From Sorghum bicolor (taxonomy: Eukaryota; Streptophyta; Magnoliopsida; Poales; Poaceae), in the NCBI RefSeq assembly GCF_000003195.3, contig NC_012872.2, forward strand, positions 51,937,695 to 52,001,694: a stretch of 64,000 bases of DNA. The letters run 5' to 3'. This document shows, in pieces, positions 20,900 through 33,752 of this stretch (its first letter is position 1; the number at the start of each line of letters is the position of its first letter). Below the pieces are notes generated by a model. The model made no database searches. It was given only the letters and a program-made list of their open reading frames with translations, and was not told the origin of the DNA. The position numbers and the translations under genes were made by a program.

Positions 20900-21946
20900 T
20901 ACAATCACCCAACTTCCCAATAAAAGCGCCCACGCCTTCGTGCACCTCCGGTCTCTCCCCCTTTCCTCCACCTTCCCCCCACCTCCGCCATCGCCGACGC
21001 CGACCCCCCACACCGGCCGCCGCGGGAGCGCCCCGGCACCATCTCCACACGGTCCGTGTCCTTTCTCCCTCGTTCCCCAATCAGATTGAAATTTCTCTCC
21101 TTCCTCCCGCCCGCGCCTGGCGCCTATCTATCCTGCCGCAGGTCTCCCTGGACGCCGCCGGCGCGAGGGTGGAGATCCGCCCGGAACTTTCTCTGATTCC
21201 TGGTTCTGTTGTCTAGGATGCCCTAGCTTGCTTGCTTGTTTTTTTTTTCCTGCGGAAACTTCTCCGCGCTGTGAACCCTGAAATCCAAATCTCCCTTCCT
21301 GGGATGACGATGGATCGCTCGGCTTGTTGCAGATTTGCTTGTGCGCTTTGGAGTAACCAAAAAAAATAGTAGTTTCCTTCCCCAAGACCATATTCTCGAG
21401 GGGTTCAGCTGAGCCCCCATGCCCTCGTGGTAACCCGCCGCTGATAGTGTACCCTGTGCGATCTCTAGTAATAATTGCAGTATTCAGCCGTAGATGACCT
21501 AGGAGAAGCGTAGTTAGCGCGGACATCCATCAATTTGCACACTTTGTACAGTAACATTGCTGCTCTCCTGGTTCTACCCCCATTTAATGCTCCTGATCTC
21601 TACCGGAATTCTGAGGCATGGGCCGCAAAACATAGATCAATCGAGTTGGTTTTTATACGGTGTACACAAGAATCTGCCAATAATTGTTTGGTTCTGCAGT
21701 ATGAAAAGCGCCTGATTATTCAGCAGTACAGCTTGATGGCATAGTCCTTAAAAAGTCCAATATATTTCTTCTTGTGCTGATGTTATTCACTAAGGCCTCA
21801 CGCTAATCTACCATTTTCAATTTTGTTTTGGGGGAAATGCTGGAAGGCGAATGCGGCAATCATATTGCTTCTACTTTGGTTTTTTTCCTTTTTGATTTTG
21901 GATGTGATGGTTTATGACTCGTTCATTTGAATCCTGCAGAGCAGAA
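20900..21946 (+). promoter_or_regulatory. RHD3 promoter, 5' leader and probable leader intron
   Basis: A pyrimidine-rich, GC-rich stretch at about 20930-21215 looks like a transcribed 5' leader. A plausible donor (CGCAG|GTCTCC after 21141) and a clear acceptor (CCTGCAG at 21933-21939) would remove a leader intron of about 0.8 kb just before the start codon. Transcription start and exact donor are not determined. The 128-codon ORF at 20830-21216 in this leader has no domain. Confidence 0.45.
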
Positions 21947-24900
21947 ATGGGGGATGCGTGTTTCTCAACACAGCTAATTGATGGAGATGGGGTCTTCAAC
22001 GTCTCCGGATTGGAGAACTTCATGAAGGATGTCAGATTGGGTGAATGTGGGCTCTCCTATGCTGTTGTATCAATAATGGGCCCGCAGAGTAGTGGTATGG
22101 GGTCTCTCCTTTCCATTGTTTTGATTCTGTTCACTGCATACTTCCTTTTATCTGATTACACCATGGTTCCTCATTTTTTGTAGGGAAAAGTACACTTTTG
22201 AATCATCTTTTTGGGACCAATTTTAGGGAGATGGATGCCTTCAGAGGAAGGCATGTTTCTAGTCTCTTCTTATTTCTCTTCCATTTCTCATTACAAACCT
22301 TCTTCGCCCTGGTGAAGCCTGTTCCTCTTCAACTAATTTAGTATTTTTTGATACCATCAGGTCACAGACTACCAAAGGTATATGGTTAGCGAAGGCCCAG
22401 AATATTGAACCGTGCACCCTTGTAATGGATTTGGAAGGAACTGATGGAAGAGAGAGGGGAGAGGTAATAAAACTAGCATATCTCCAATTTGGATGTGGTT
22501 TGGTTTTGACATGTGCTACTAGTGTCACAGAGACCATATGCTTCATTCTACTTGTTCTTAAGACCTCTTTTTTCTTAATAAAACTGAAACAAAGTTTTTT
22601 TCGACATCCCCAAGCATCTTGTGCATCCTGAACCTTGCTGTGGCATCTTTGTATAGTGGAGCTTGTTGTATTGATTTAAGATTATTAAATTATTACGGAT
22701 TTCAAGTGTACAAAGGACTCTCTTGTTCAGTAAGCCTCATAATGTGATGCCTGCTGTTTCCTCATCTCATCTTGTAATAAGCTGAACTTTGCTGAAACTG
22801 GTTCTTCTCAAAATTACATTTTGTGTTATGGAGCTAATACTCCACAATATCCTGAATTCCTGATGCATAATTCATACACATGATGATATTTCAGGATGAC
22901 ACAGCATTTGAGAAGCAAAGTGCATTGTTTGCTTTGGCCGTTTCGGACATTGTGTTGATTAATATGTAAGTTTGTTTAGTGAAGCGATTGTGGATGGAGT
23001 TGGACCAATTATTCCTTGTGCAACTCAACAATTCTTTTTGTTTTCCTATACAGGTGGTGCCATGACATTGGCAGAGAACAGGCTGCAAACAAGCCTCTTT
23101 TGAAGACTGTTTTCCAGGCAAGTTGTTTATGAATATTATTTTGATGCAGCTTTTTTGACTATATTTTGTCTATGCTTGATGTGAATTGGCATTTGAGGCG
23201 TTTACCTTGGGATTTTCTTTTTTTCATATGTGTAGGTCATGATGAGGTTGTTCAGTCCCCGCAAAACAACATTGTTGTTTGTTATTCGTGACAAATCAAG
23301 GGTAAGGACTTGCTATTTTGCAGTTTAGGCAGCTTAGAATTAAGACATGTGAACAACTGCCAGCATTTCTACTTTCCTTTTCACATTTAATTGCTTGTAT
23401 ACTGACTATTGGCTCCTTTTGGTTTCTGACAGACACCCTTAGAAAATCTTGAACCAATTCTAAGGGAAGACATTCAGAAGGTATGTGTTTAGTTGATATC
23501 CTGTTTTCTTTTGAGACATTTGTTTTTTCTGTGGCCTATAAGCTGTTTACATTTTTGCTGCAGATATGGGATTCTGTTCCAAAGCCCCATGCCCATAAAG
23601 AAACTCCACTTAGTGAATTTTTCGATGTAAAAATCATGACTTAACCTTTCTTCAACACATGTTTTGTACTGAAGTTGTTCACTACAAAGTGCATTTGTTT
23701 TCCACATCTAGGTACAAGTTGTGGCACTGTCGAGTTATGAAGAAAAAGAAGAGTTATTCAAACAGCAGGTTGGTGTTTATGAAATGCAAATTATGAAAAG
23801 GTTGCTCATTGCAGATTTTGCTAGGATTATGTCTAATTGTAAACAATTCTTTCTGTAGGTTTCTGATTTAAGAGATAGGTTTCAGCATTCTATTGCTCCT
23901 GGCGGACTTGCTGGGGATCGTCGTGGTGTTGTCCCAGCTTCAGGTTTCTCATTTAGTTCCCAGGAATTTTGGAAAGTCATTAAGGAGAACAAAGACCTTG
24001 ATCTGCCTGCTCATAAAGTGAGTACCATCCATTGTTTTCCAACTTAAGCTGCCAACATAATGTATGTTGACTTTTTTTATGCTTCACTTCAGGTTATGGT
24101 GGCTACTGTACGTTGTGAGGAAATTGGTAATGAGAAAGTTGCCAGTTTTACAGCTGATGAGGTGATTATAATACATACCACACATGATTTGTGGATCATA
24201 GATTCCTTCAAGAACTGATTCTATATGATTTTTGTGTGAAGGAATGGCAACAATTTGAGGAGGCTGTTCAACATGACTTTGTTCCTGGATTTGGGAAGAA
24301 GCTCAGCAGCCTTCTTGATAGATGTTTATCAGAGTGAGTTTATTGGTTGTCTTATGAGTACTCTGTTATCTTTTTGGTCATGGAATCCCCATGATTTAGA
24401 TGATGTTTTTGACTTGTTACAAATCTATTGAAGATAAATAAAGTCCCAGTTGCCTTTATAGAACTCTTGGAGCCAACTAATTACTGCAAAACAGCAGAGT
24501 GGAGACTATCCATTTGTTGTAGATGACTTATGAGATATACATGCTCAATTCTTGGCATAATATTGAAGGTATCTGGAAAAAAAGATTCGTTCCTTTTATG
24601 ATGATTTTGTTCTTCTTTGGTTACAGGTATGACATGGAGGCTATTTATTTTGATGAAGGTGTCAGAAGCTCTAAAAGACAACAACTTGAGTCTAAACTCT
24701 TACAGGTTCGATGATACTTTTGAACTATTGTATCTTAAGAACATTTGATCCATTGTATGAATTTTGAAATAAACTGTACTTCTCCACACCTGCTTCATTT
24801 ATTCTTATCTCTGAAATTCTCACGTACAAATATATACTCTATCTTCGTATGAATGTATGTCGTTTTGGATGTGAATTATCTTCATGGGGTTACTCTGGCT

Positions 24901-27900
24901 GCTACTAGCACTATAAGCTGGTGAACATTATAAAAATAATGTGTGATGAGAGTATCTTTTTGATGATGAACATATTCATATTACTTTTATTTGGTCAATC
25001 TCGGTTATTGTTCAGATGTTGTAGCCAAAGTTTAAACTTCTCAATGACATGTGTCCAAATCAACATACACTTATAAACTGAGTTCAAGAGTTAGCGTAGG
25101 TATTTATGGTGTGACTCATGTATCTGCCCGTTGTCATAAATGAAACTATAAATCTGGAATTAAATCTGGGGAACAAATATTGATGTACATTTCCTGAGTA
25201 CATGTTTTGTAACTGGTTAGTGGAAGAGTGGGAACTTTTTATCTAAATTAGTACCCACTACGTATTTTGTATATTCATTTTGCTGCCATGATTCTTTAAT
25301 ATATATTTGCTTACATGTTTCCAATTTTGCAGCCTGATTTTTTTTGTTGCATTTTGATGTATTTTTATTGTGCTGCTTACAAACATTTTATTTACACAAA
25401 TGCCTTCCTCGTCTTTGTAGCTTGTCAATCCTGCCTATCAATCTCTTCTAGGTCACTTACGGACTAGAACTTTAGAAGCATTTAAGGAGTCCTTTGACAA
25501 GGCCCTAGAAAAGGAGGGATTTGCTGTTGCAGCTCGCAATTGTAGTCAAACTTTCTTGGAGAAGTTTGAAAAAGGATCTGAAGGTATGTTTTCAGGATTG
25601 TTAATCTTTACTTGTTTCTTATTTTGGTAGTGCTCCACTTCAGTAGAAAACATACTTATGTTCATTGACAGTCAGTCAACTCTGGGGTAGGTTGGAAACA
25701 TTAATCTAGAACTAGAATAGAAGTGGAAACCGGTTTGTATAATCTAGCAGTGCACCTTCCTAGGCTAGCAGACTACCTAGAAGTGATATTTGTTCCAGCA
25801 CTTGTTACTGAATATTTTCCTACCGCCAATTATGAAATTAATTTGGTCATTAGTGGTGTTCACTGTTCAAGTATGATCAACTCTGTCAAAAAATTCTTCA
25901 AAAAGACTGGTACATTTCTGGTTCTGGTAACTGTACCAGCCAGCTGAGTCTGAAATGGGCTGTAAACAGACTTACATACAATGAAACAATACAGATTTGC
26001 TGTTGGCGTTTCAGCTTCCTAAAACATCAATTGAGACTATTTGTTGGTTATTTCTATGCTCAAGCTTTTGTCTAAAACTCTCCTTCCAAAGGAATGAAGG
26101 ATGCTATTTGCCAGTTTGCACCCTCCCTTTTTCACATAAATGTATGTCTTATCAGATGTGTGCATATATTCTTTGACAGATGCTGCTATTCAACAAGTGA
26201 ATTGGGACACCTCAAAAGTGAAGGATAAGCTTAGACGTGACATTGAGGCTCATATAGCTTCAGTTCGAGCTACTAAATTATCTGAACTTTGTGCCAAATA
26301 TGAGGTTGGTCCCAGGTTTGTGTCATGACACAGCACAAGAGAATCCTTGTCTAACCTTAGATATGTTATTTCAGGCACAACTTACCAAAGCTCTGGCGGA
26401 ACCAGTTGAATCTCTTCTAGATTCAGCCAGTGAAGATACGTGGCCAGCTATTAGAAAGCTTCTTCAACGCGAGACAAAAACTGCTGTTTCAGGTCTTGAA
26501 TCTGCTGTGTCAGCTTTTGAACTCGATGAAGCAAGTGAGAAAGAGCTGCTTGTGAAGCTGGAGAAGCATGGAAGGAGTGTTGTTGAGTCAAAGGCAAAAG
26601 AAGAAGCTGGAAGGGTTTTGATCCGCATGAAGGACAGGTGAGCTGTGCTCCATATCAACAACTCGTATATATCTTCTGTGCAGACTAAACTGAAACAAAT
26701 TTACAGGTTCTCAACACTGTTCAGCCGAGATGCTGACTCTATGCCCAGGGTTTGGACAGGAAAGGAGGACATAAAAGCTATAACAAAAACCGCTCGTTCA
26801 GCCGTATGTCGAATGCTAATATTTAGTATTATATATATGAAACAGCAAGGAATTGTCTTAGGAACTGAAGCATATTCATTCTCCCATTTTGCTGCAGTCC
26901 ATGAAGTTGCTTTCTACAATGGCTGCAATTCGGTTGGAGGAAGATGGTGATAACATTGAGAACACTCTCTCCCTTGCTCTTGTTGACACCAAAAAACCTG
27001 GGACTACAGATAGGAGTATCCAAATTTCTGATCCACTTGCCTCCAGCTCATGGGAAACGGTAACAATGCTGTATTTTACATGCCAAATTTATGTTCCTTT
27101 GCTGAAGGAACACCCAGTTTTTACTCATCACTTAAACATATGTTTTGCTGAGGAGATGCCATTCATGAGCAGGTTGCCGAGGAGAAGACTTTAATTACCC
27201 CTGTGCAGTGTAAAAATTTGTGGAGGCAGTTCAAAGCTGAAACTGAATATACAGTCACTCAAGCCATAGCTGCTCAGGTATCTCCACATTTCCATTCCAC
27301 CAGTTAACTGATATGTCCAATTGAACTTTGTGGATGTCATCTCAAACTCCCTCTATTTTGTGTATTACTTTTGATTTTTTTTGGGAACTGGGAATGGTCC
27401 CCTTAAATATATAACTGTTTGAGAAGATCTATCTGCTAAACATTACTGTTGCCTTGACCAGGAAGCAAATAAGAGGAACAACAACTGGCTGCCGCCTCCA
27501 TGGGCACTTGCTGCAATGGCTATCCTTGGATTCAACGAGTTTATGACATTACTGAGGTATTTCTTTTGTCTGCAGAAGCATACATGCATGTCAATAGTGG
27601 ATTTATCGCTCTTGACTATGCTAACTTTTTCACTTGAATAACAGGAATCCGCTTTACCTGTTTGCCATATTTGTGATTTATCTTGTTGGAAAAGCCATTT
27701 GGGTGCAGTCAGAAATTGGCAGGGAATTCCAACACGGATTTGTGAGTATTCAAACCACCTTTTGTTGCACGCGTTAGCCACCTGAATATTGTCTAATCAA
27801 CTTCTTTATGCTTGCTCTGTCACACAGCTTCCTGCCATCCTTTCACTGTCGACGAAATTTGTTCCCACTGTAATGAACATCTTGAAGAGATTAGCCGACG

Positions 27901-28061
27901 CTGGTCAAGAACCTGCAGCAGCCCCAGACAGGCAAAGAGAGCTGGAGCTCCAACCAAAATCCACCAGGAACGGTTCATACAGCAATGTGACATCGGCAGG
28001 GTCATCCAGCGTAACGACTTCGGAGATTGGACCCGAATATTCAAGCCCGGTGGCGCAATGA
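21947..28061 (+). CDS. RHD3: ROOT HAIR DEFECTIVE 3 / SEY1 (atlastin-type) ER-shaping GTPase
   Basis: A dynamin-superfamily GTPase that fuses ER tubules; plant loss causes short, wavy root hairs. Coding exons read by eye: 21947-22094, 22184-22250, 22361-22463, 22895-22965, 23054-23117, 23236-23301, 23433-23480, 23564-23626, 23712-23768, 23859-24017, 24093-24161, 24242-24333, 24627-24705, 25421-25583, 26180-26304, 26375-26637, 26707-26803, 26898-27059, 27173-27277, 27462-27556, 27645-27741, 27828-28061. They sum to 2427 nt, 808 residues, close to the family's roughly 800. Visible motifs: P-loop GPQSSGKS (45-52), G3 [12 protein letters not shown] (95-106), G4 RD in FVIRDK (169-170), helical middle domain, two membrane spans (about 680-697 and 702-719) and a Ser-rich cytosolic tail. 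The start is the first Met of the conserved [15 protein letters not shown]. Introns 2 and 5 appear to use GC donors. Confidence 0.96.
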
Positions 28062-28490
28062 TTTGAGTGATCTTTAGCTTTTGGCTGGATACCCACTCTA
28101 GCAGTTGAGGAAAACAGGGTGCCTCGAGAACATAGGAAGATTGAGGTGCGTTGCAGTTTTTGTAAGCTTGCCCTTCCCAAACTGATGCAAGGTGATGAGA
28201 TGGCACTGCCCATCACTATTATTTAAGGAATTTTTGGGCTGGGGGTTTGTTTGTAAGAGCATTTTAGAATAACTTGTTTCATTTTTTTTTTGGTTTCTGT
28301 AACATGAATACATGATATATGATGGTTGTATAGAAGATCTGGCAGTCTGTGGAGCGTAGCAGTGCATTCTACACTGCTACAGTGGGCAGTGGGTTGCATA
28401 GTCGCGAGAAGCATGTAAATGTCTTTAAACTGCCATCATATTGCGATGGAGTAGTATTCGTGTTCTGGAATAATACAGAGAGGAACGTGT
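28062..28490 (+). other. RHD3 3' untranslated region
   Basis: Sequence following the TGA stop has no ORF. An AATAATACAGAG element at about 28469-28480 could direct polyadenylation shortly after. Extent is inferred. Confidence 0.45.
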
Positions 28491-28649
28491 GAGTTTGCGA
28501 GCCGTTCTGATTGTCCCTATTCGGTAGTTTTGATGCGTGTTTGGAATCGATTTGTAGTCGAGCGGTCGAGCCTCATCTGGTGCAGATTGTCAGCATTTTT
28601 GACAGGCAGACATGATGGTTGTGTGCCGTCACCTTGTAGTTTTTTTTAA

Positions 28650-28988
28650 GAGCACTTCTAATGCAGAAACCATCGTGATTTTTATAGATATTAATTGCAG
28701 TGTCATTTAAATATTTTGCTGATGTGGCAAGAGAGTTATTGAAGAGAGAGCAAAAATCATAGAAACTGGGTCTAAGTTAGAAATCATATCTACACAAAAT
28801 CTAAGATATGAAGTGATATGATTGGCTAAGAATGAAGAGAGAATGGATGTGATTGGATAAAAAAATATTCTATAGAAAATATCCATTGAGATCATAGTTT
28901 CTATATATAATTTCTATATATATATATAGTGTCTATAAAAATTAATAGATATAGAAACTACATATAATTTTTAGCATTAGGAGCGCTC
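28650..28988. mobile_element. Tourist-type MITE, 339 bp
   Basis: Ends GAGCACTTCTAATGC and GCATTAGGAGCGCTC are inverted repeats. TAA flanks both sides (28647-28649 and 28989-28991). The interior is AT-rich with a TA microsatellite near 28910-28930. It lies about 160 bp beyond the presumed RHD3 mRNA end. Confidence 0.8.
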
Positions 28989-28991
28989 TAA

Positions 28992-29506
28992 TGCGGCAAA
29001 GGAGGCCGTGTTGCAAGCTTCAACCTTTTTACCAGACACGGTAAAGGTCTGCCGACGCTGTTAGAAAAGATGTACATGTCTGCTTTTGGGGAAAATGACC
29101 AAGAAAATGATTCCAGAAATGTTTCGTCTGGACCCAGTCGCTGCTGAAAATGATTTTGGCTTACGACACCTCTTTTCTGGTTGGCTGAAATTCACAGAAA
29201 GTACGGTACACCACGCGCACAAGGAACTGCTTTCCTTTTCCTAGGTTTATTACATGTACAACAAAATACCACGGTCAGCACGGCGTCCAATCAAACAGTA
29301 CATGCTCCGCCCTAAAAAAAAATTACAATTCTATAACAATGCTAGATCAAATAATATAAAGTTTGATTTAAAATACTAATAGTTATTAGAATGACATAAA
29401 TATTATTAATATTTTCATAATATAATTATTTAGTTTTTTATATATCAATACTATTTTCAGGGGTTGGGACGTCAGGTACAGACGTACAATACAGTATATC
29501 CTTGAG
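28992..29506. other. Intergenic
   Basis: No ORF or recognisable repeat pair; AT-rich from about 29310. Confidence 0.4.
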
Positions 29507-29630
29507 GCTTTGTTGAGTTCCTAAAAAGTTTTGCAAAAAAATTAAGATTTTCTGTCACATCAAATCTTGCGGCGTATGTATAGAACATTAAATATAGATA
29601 AAAATCTCTACAACTAAAAATTATGAAGAG
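29507..29630 (-). mobile_element. Tourist-like MITE fragment
   Basis: Carries GCTTTGTTGAGTTCC, CACATCAAATCTTGCGG and ATTAAATATAGATAAAAA, the reverse-orientation signature of the local family. The second half is missing. Confidence 0.6.
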
Positions 29631-29699
29631 GACCCATCTACCACATCCATGGTGAAGCCACAACTCCCTTTTTACTATGCCATGATAGGCTATCTCATC

Positions 29700-30740
29700 A
29701 ACTCAGGCCCCACTCACTCATGCATGCAAAATTATTTTATCGAATTAAAAAAAGTCATAACTCTTAAACCGAAGATATAAATTAAATTTCGATTGCACCA
29801 TTAAATTTTTTATAACAAATCCTTTAAAACAAGATCACACATGGATATATTTAGATAAAATTTTATTAATGAATATTTATCTTATAAAGATAAAAATAAA
29901 TATTTTCTTTTGTTAAGTAGAGACAATATTCTAGGTTCAACAAAGTAAAAAATGTAATCGATTTAGAAGAATAGTATTTTGGTTTTAGATTTATGAAACT
30001 GTTATTACAATATACATAAAAATACATAAATACATAACATAGATAAAAACAATAATAAAATCTAGAGTAAAAAGCATAAGAAAAAATAAAAACAAAATAG
30101 AGAAAAATTTCAAATAATATCAAAGGTTACTTTTCAAATATCGTAAATATATTTATAGAACATTAACATCACTAAATACATCATAGAACATCATTAAATA
30201 TATTATAGAACATCACATCTATTATAGATTACATGTATACTAAGTGAACACCATAAGAAACATCATAGAACATCACATGTATACTACGTAAACATGACAT
30301 AACACAACATAGAACACTAAATATATAATACATAAACATCGCATATATATAGAAAATAAAAATAAAAAATAAAATTACTAAGAAGAAAAATATAAAAACA
30401 AACATGATTAAAAAATGATAAAAATGCATAGAGCAAATAAAATAAATAAATAATTTAAATAAGGATAAAAAGAAGATTAAAAGAAATTAAAATATAAAAT
30501 AAGAATGAAGAAACATAGAAAACCTAAAAAAAAGAAAAACAAATAGAAGCAAGGAAGAACAATAAAACTAAAACCAAAAGAAAAATAAAATAAAAGGTAA
30601 AATTAAAACAAGAAAAGAATAAGGAAAGGATAGGAAATAAAATAAAATTGAAAAACTAAAACTGAAAAGAAATGAAAAAGGAAGAATATAGACAGAAAAA
30701 AATAACAATGAAGAAACATAGAGTATGTGGATTTTAAAAT
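29700..30740. repeat. A-rich, strand-asymmetric low-complexity tract
   Basis: About 1 kb in which the plus strand is dominated by A and purines (AAATAAAAA and GAAAAGAA words), with several copies of an ACATCATAGAACATCAC-like phrase around 30170-30290. The T-rich minus-strand ORFs at 29866-30123 and 30229-30429 are consequences of composition. Confidence 0.65.
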
Positions 30741-30744
30741 TCGT

Positions 30745-30895
30745 AAGGCATTAACCTAGTAATAATTAATTGTACAATTTGACTGTAATTTGCGAGATGA
30801 ACATTTTGAGCCTAATTAGACTATGATTGAACAATATTTGTCGAATACAAACAAAAGTGCTACAATGTTTATTTTGCAAAATAATTTTGGAGAGG
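30745..30895 (-). mobile_element. Tourist-like MITE fragment
   Basis: Contains AATTGTACAATTTGACTGTAATTTGCGAGATGAACATTTTGAGCC-type family sequence and the CAAACAAAAGTGCTACA segment, in reverse orientation. Both termini are lost. Confidence 0.6.
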
Positions 30896-31374
30896 CTGAG
30901 TGGCACCTCGGCGTCCATGAGCCTGAAGGCGTTTTGCTTGTTCACTCGATCGATCTTCCGCCCCTGCAGCTTCACAATCACAGCTGGGGTCCATCTCCGA
31001 TCCAGACAGCAACACTGCTCAGGCTTTGGAAGCTACCTAGTGAGCACATAAAGCTGGTGTGATAGGGGCTTAAGTTGGCCACAAACATGGGAGATTGGGA
31101 AACTACTGCGAAACACAGAAAATTACTCATTGTCATTGTCAAGCCTATTAGTTTGAACCGATGGCATTAAGAGGGTCTTGTTTTTTCTATGCCGTGCAAG
31201 AGAGATTGAGTTTTTCCATTAGTATATTACTCCACTAAAAAGTGTTGCCAGGTACGTGTACTTCGTGCCATTACTATTACTATTTTTAATTTCTACTAAA
31301 TGACGGCAAGTTTTGTTGGGCGAAGAAAATAAAAGAAAAGAACAAATGTACACCCCTGAAAAAAGCAAAGAAAA

Positions 31375-32195
31375 AGTTATTTGACCTCCACTAAAAATAG
31401 TTGAAGTCTGATTTGTCTCCCTCGATCGGAAAGAAATGATTTTCTAACCTCGTCTACTTTTTAAACCATCCAAATTTGCTCTGTAGGCTGTTCTGAAAGC
31501 AGTTTTAGCCGATGTGGCACCACGTCAGCTGAGGAAGGTACATTGTACGAAGCGGATAGTTCATGAAAGTCAATTAAATTTTATAAAAAAGTTACAACAT
31601 ATATTTTTAAAAATATATCCATATATTTTTTTCTAAAAAATATTTAAAAAACTATCCAGTTTTTTGAGCTAATAAACCGTGTGTTGTCACTAAAGTCAAC
31701 TGAACTTGTACGTGGTATGGATCATTAAAATAAACTAATTATAATAGAATCACAAGAACATCTACTAACAAATGAACATCAAAACAAGGTTGTATAAGAT
31801 TCAAACAATCCAAAGCTAGGCACCATAATATAGAACACGATTTTAGGAAAAAAAAATATGAAATTGGTTCATATTTTTCTGAGCTAAAAATAATTTTTCT
31901 ATGAATTTTCTAAGTTTAAATCAAATGTTAATGATTTTAATCGCGTATTTTTAGAAAATATTTTATTTTTTTAAAGTATTTCTATGTTTTTTGTGCTAAT
32001 GACATTGATCTCGAACTATCAACTTAGTCTGATACACCTCCCTAGCAGCTAATGTGTGACGCCATGTCAGCCAAAATCACCTATGGAGCAAATTCACACA
32101 TGGTTTAAAAGTTGAAGGAACTAAACTTATTTTTTTATTGCAGGAATCAAATCAAACTTCGAATGAAAGTTGAAGGGGTTAAATGGATTTTTTAT
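31375..32195. mobile_element. Foldback element with long, decayed terminal inverted repeats
   Basis: The left arm (31378-31520: TTTGACCTCC, AGTTGAAGTCTGATTTG, TTTAAACCATCCAAATTTGCTC, GATGTGGCACCACGTCAGC) is repeated inverted in the right arm (32060-32190: GCCATGTCAGCC, GAGCAAATTCACACATGGTTTAAAAG, CAAATCAAACTTCGAATGAAAGTTGAAGGGG). The AT-rich centre has no transposase. Arms of about 140 bp suggest a Mutator-like or similar non-autonomous element; no target duplication was confirmed. Confidence 0.6.
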
Positions 32196-32263
32196 GCAAA
32201 GCAAGCCTAATAAATTCTTGGATGGGTAGCCAGCATGGACATTGTTGTGGATTGCTTCTCTAT

Positions 32264-32401
32264 GGTGTTGTTTGGATGCATGTGTATCTACCTCAATCTA
32301 CATATGTTAGAGTGGATTGAAACGAAACTTAGTTCAGTTTTACTCCAATCTACTACAATACATATAGATTGAGATAAATACGTACGCATCCAAACAAGAC
32401 C
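32264..32401. mobile_element. Small foldback MITE, 138 bp
   Basis: Nearly the whole element is an imperfect palindrome. GGTGTTGTTTGGATGCATGT at the left matches the reverse complement of the right end, and homology extends through ATCTACCTCAATCTACAT to the centre. Flanks share TA. Confidence 0.75.
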
Positions 32402-33630
32402 TAAATTGGATGGCCACATCCTTTGGTTTGATTATTAGTACGAGGCATGATGAAAAGTTATCCAATTACATTTTTCTTTGTAAATTAAAGGGTGTCATCC
32501 ATGTAACCGTATAGAAATAGAAGGGTTATTACGCATGCACGGCAAGCAGCATTTGGCCATGATATTTGCTCCCATGAATATGATGACCCTTAGACCTTCT
32601 TTTTTGTACACTGAACTTTTCAAGCGGCAGCATGCATGCATGCCTTGTTACACCCACCGTACCGGGTCGCACTCCGAGCACCCGGCGCGCATGCGACGAC
32701 GACTTTGATAACCAACCAACCATCTCTACTCTAGTAAACAAATAATCCTTTGGTGACCCGACCCATTCTGTGCCCATGTACTCCGTATGTAACTATGCAG
32801 GACCCCATTTTTGTCACGGCACGGCACGGCTTGTACTTGTGTTGTGTTTATATATTATGTTTAATACTCCCCGTAAACAGTTTACAAGTGGCACAATAGA
32901 CCAAACCAAAAAAAAAGTATAAATGGGACAAATCAAATTTGCATACGGAGTATGAATTAGCTACAGATGTTAATAATGGAGTACTGTACATACCTACACT
33001 ACACTGTACATACGAACATGGTGATGATCACACACTTGTTTATGATGGGTGGTTAGCTACCCCGACGGAGGTCATGAGGGCGAAGCAGGTGAAGGCGAGA
33101 GGACGAGGAGGAGGACGATGTCACAAGGCCGAGGAGTACGTTACGTACGTGGCAGGACTGACGACGGACGACCAGTCTGCAGTCCGCAGCAGCGTTCTCG
33201 TTCTCTGCCTCTGCCTCTGGATCGCCGTTGATCTGAAATTCTTGAACCGATCCGCGCATCCGAGTATCCGAGTATCCGAGTGTCTGCCTGCCTCCGAATT
33301 TGACCGGCCTTCGCTGCAGCTTCGTCCGCGCATGCATGCAAATGCAATGCACCACCACCCGCGACTTTGACCGACTTTTCCACTCTCTCGCTTCCTCCAT
33401 CTCTCCAATACAGGACTTCTTTTCTTTTTTCTTTCTTTTCTTTTTTCCGAAAACCACCACTTGCCACTTGCCCACTTGTTGTTGGATTGCATAGTATAGT
33501 TGCATCCGCCACCTCCTCTGTCCTCTACTTTACAAAATGACGAAATATAAAATTTATTCACCATTGCAACTAGAGTCTATGTCTATCTATGAATCTATCT
33601 ATAGATACATACAAACACCAACTCCTCTCC
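32402..33630. other. Upstream region of the bHLH gene
   Basis: No supported gene. Overlapping ORFs on both strands at 33049-33564 lie in a CT-rich region (pyrimidine run 33416-33447) and lack domains. This is probably promoter sequence of the bHLH gene. Confidence 0.45.
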
Positions 33631-33636
33631 GCTTCA

Positions 33637-33643
33637 TATAAAG
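33637..33643 (+). promoter_or_regulatory. TATA box of the bHLH gene
   Basis: TATAAAG, preceded by CTTCA, lies 110 bp upstream of the start codon. A pyrimidine-rich, CTCGC-containing leader follows, so transcription probably begins near 33665-33675. Confidence 0.6.
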
Positions 33644-33752
33644 CAGCTGCAGCTGCCTCGCTGCTCGCCATCTCACTCGCTCCCACCACCGTCGTCTCTT
33701 GGCTGGCTAACCCATCAGTCCATCAGCACAAAATAATACCATCCATCCATCC

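Noticed and set aside
20830..21216. 128-codon ORF upstream of RHD3
   Set aside because: It coincides with the pyrimidine-rich 5' leader and lacks any domain; minus-strand frames overlap it equally well.
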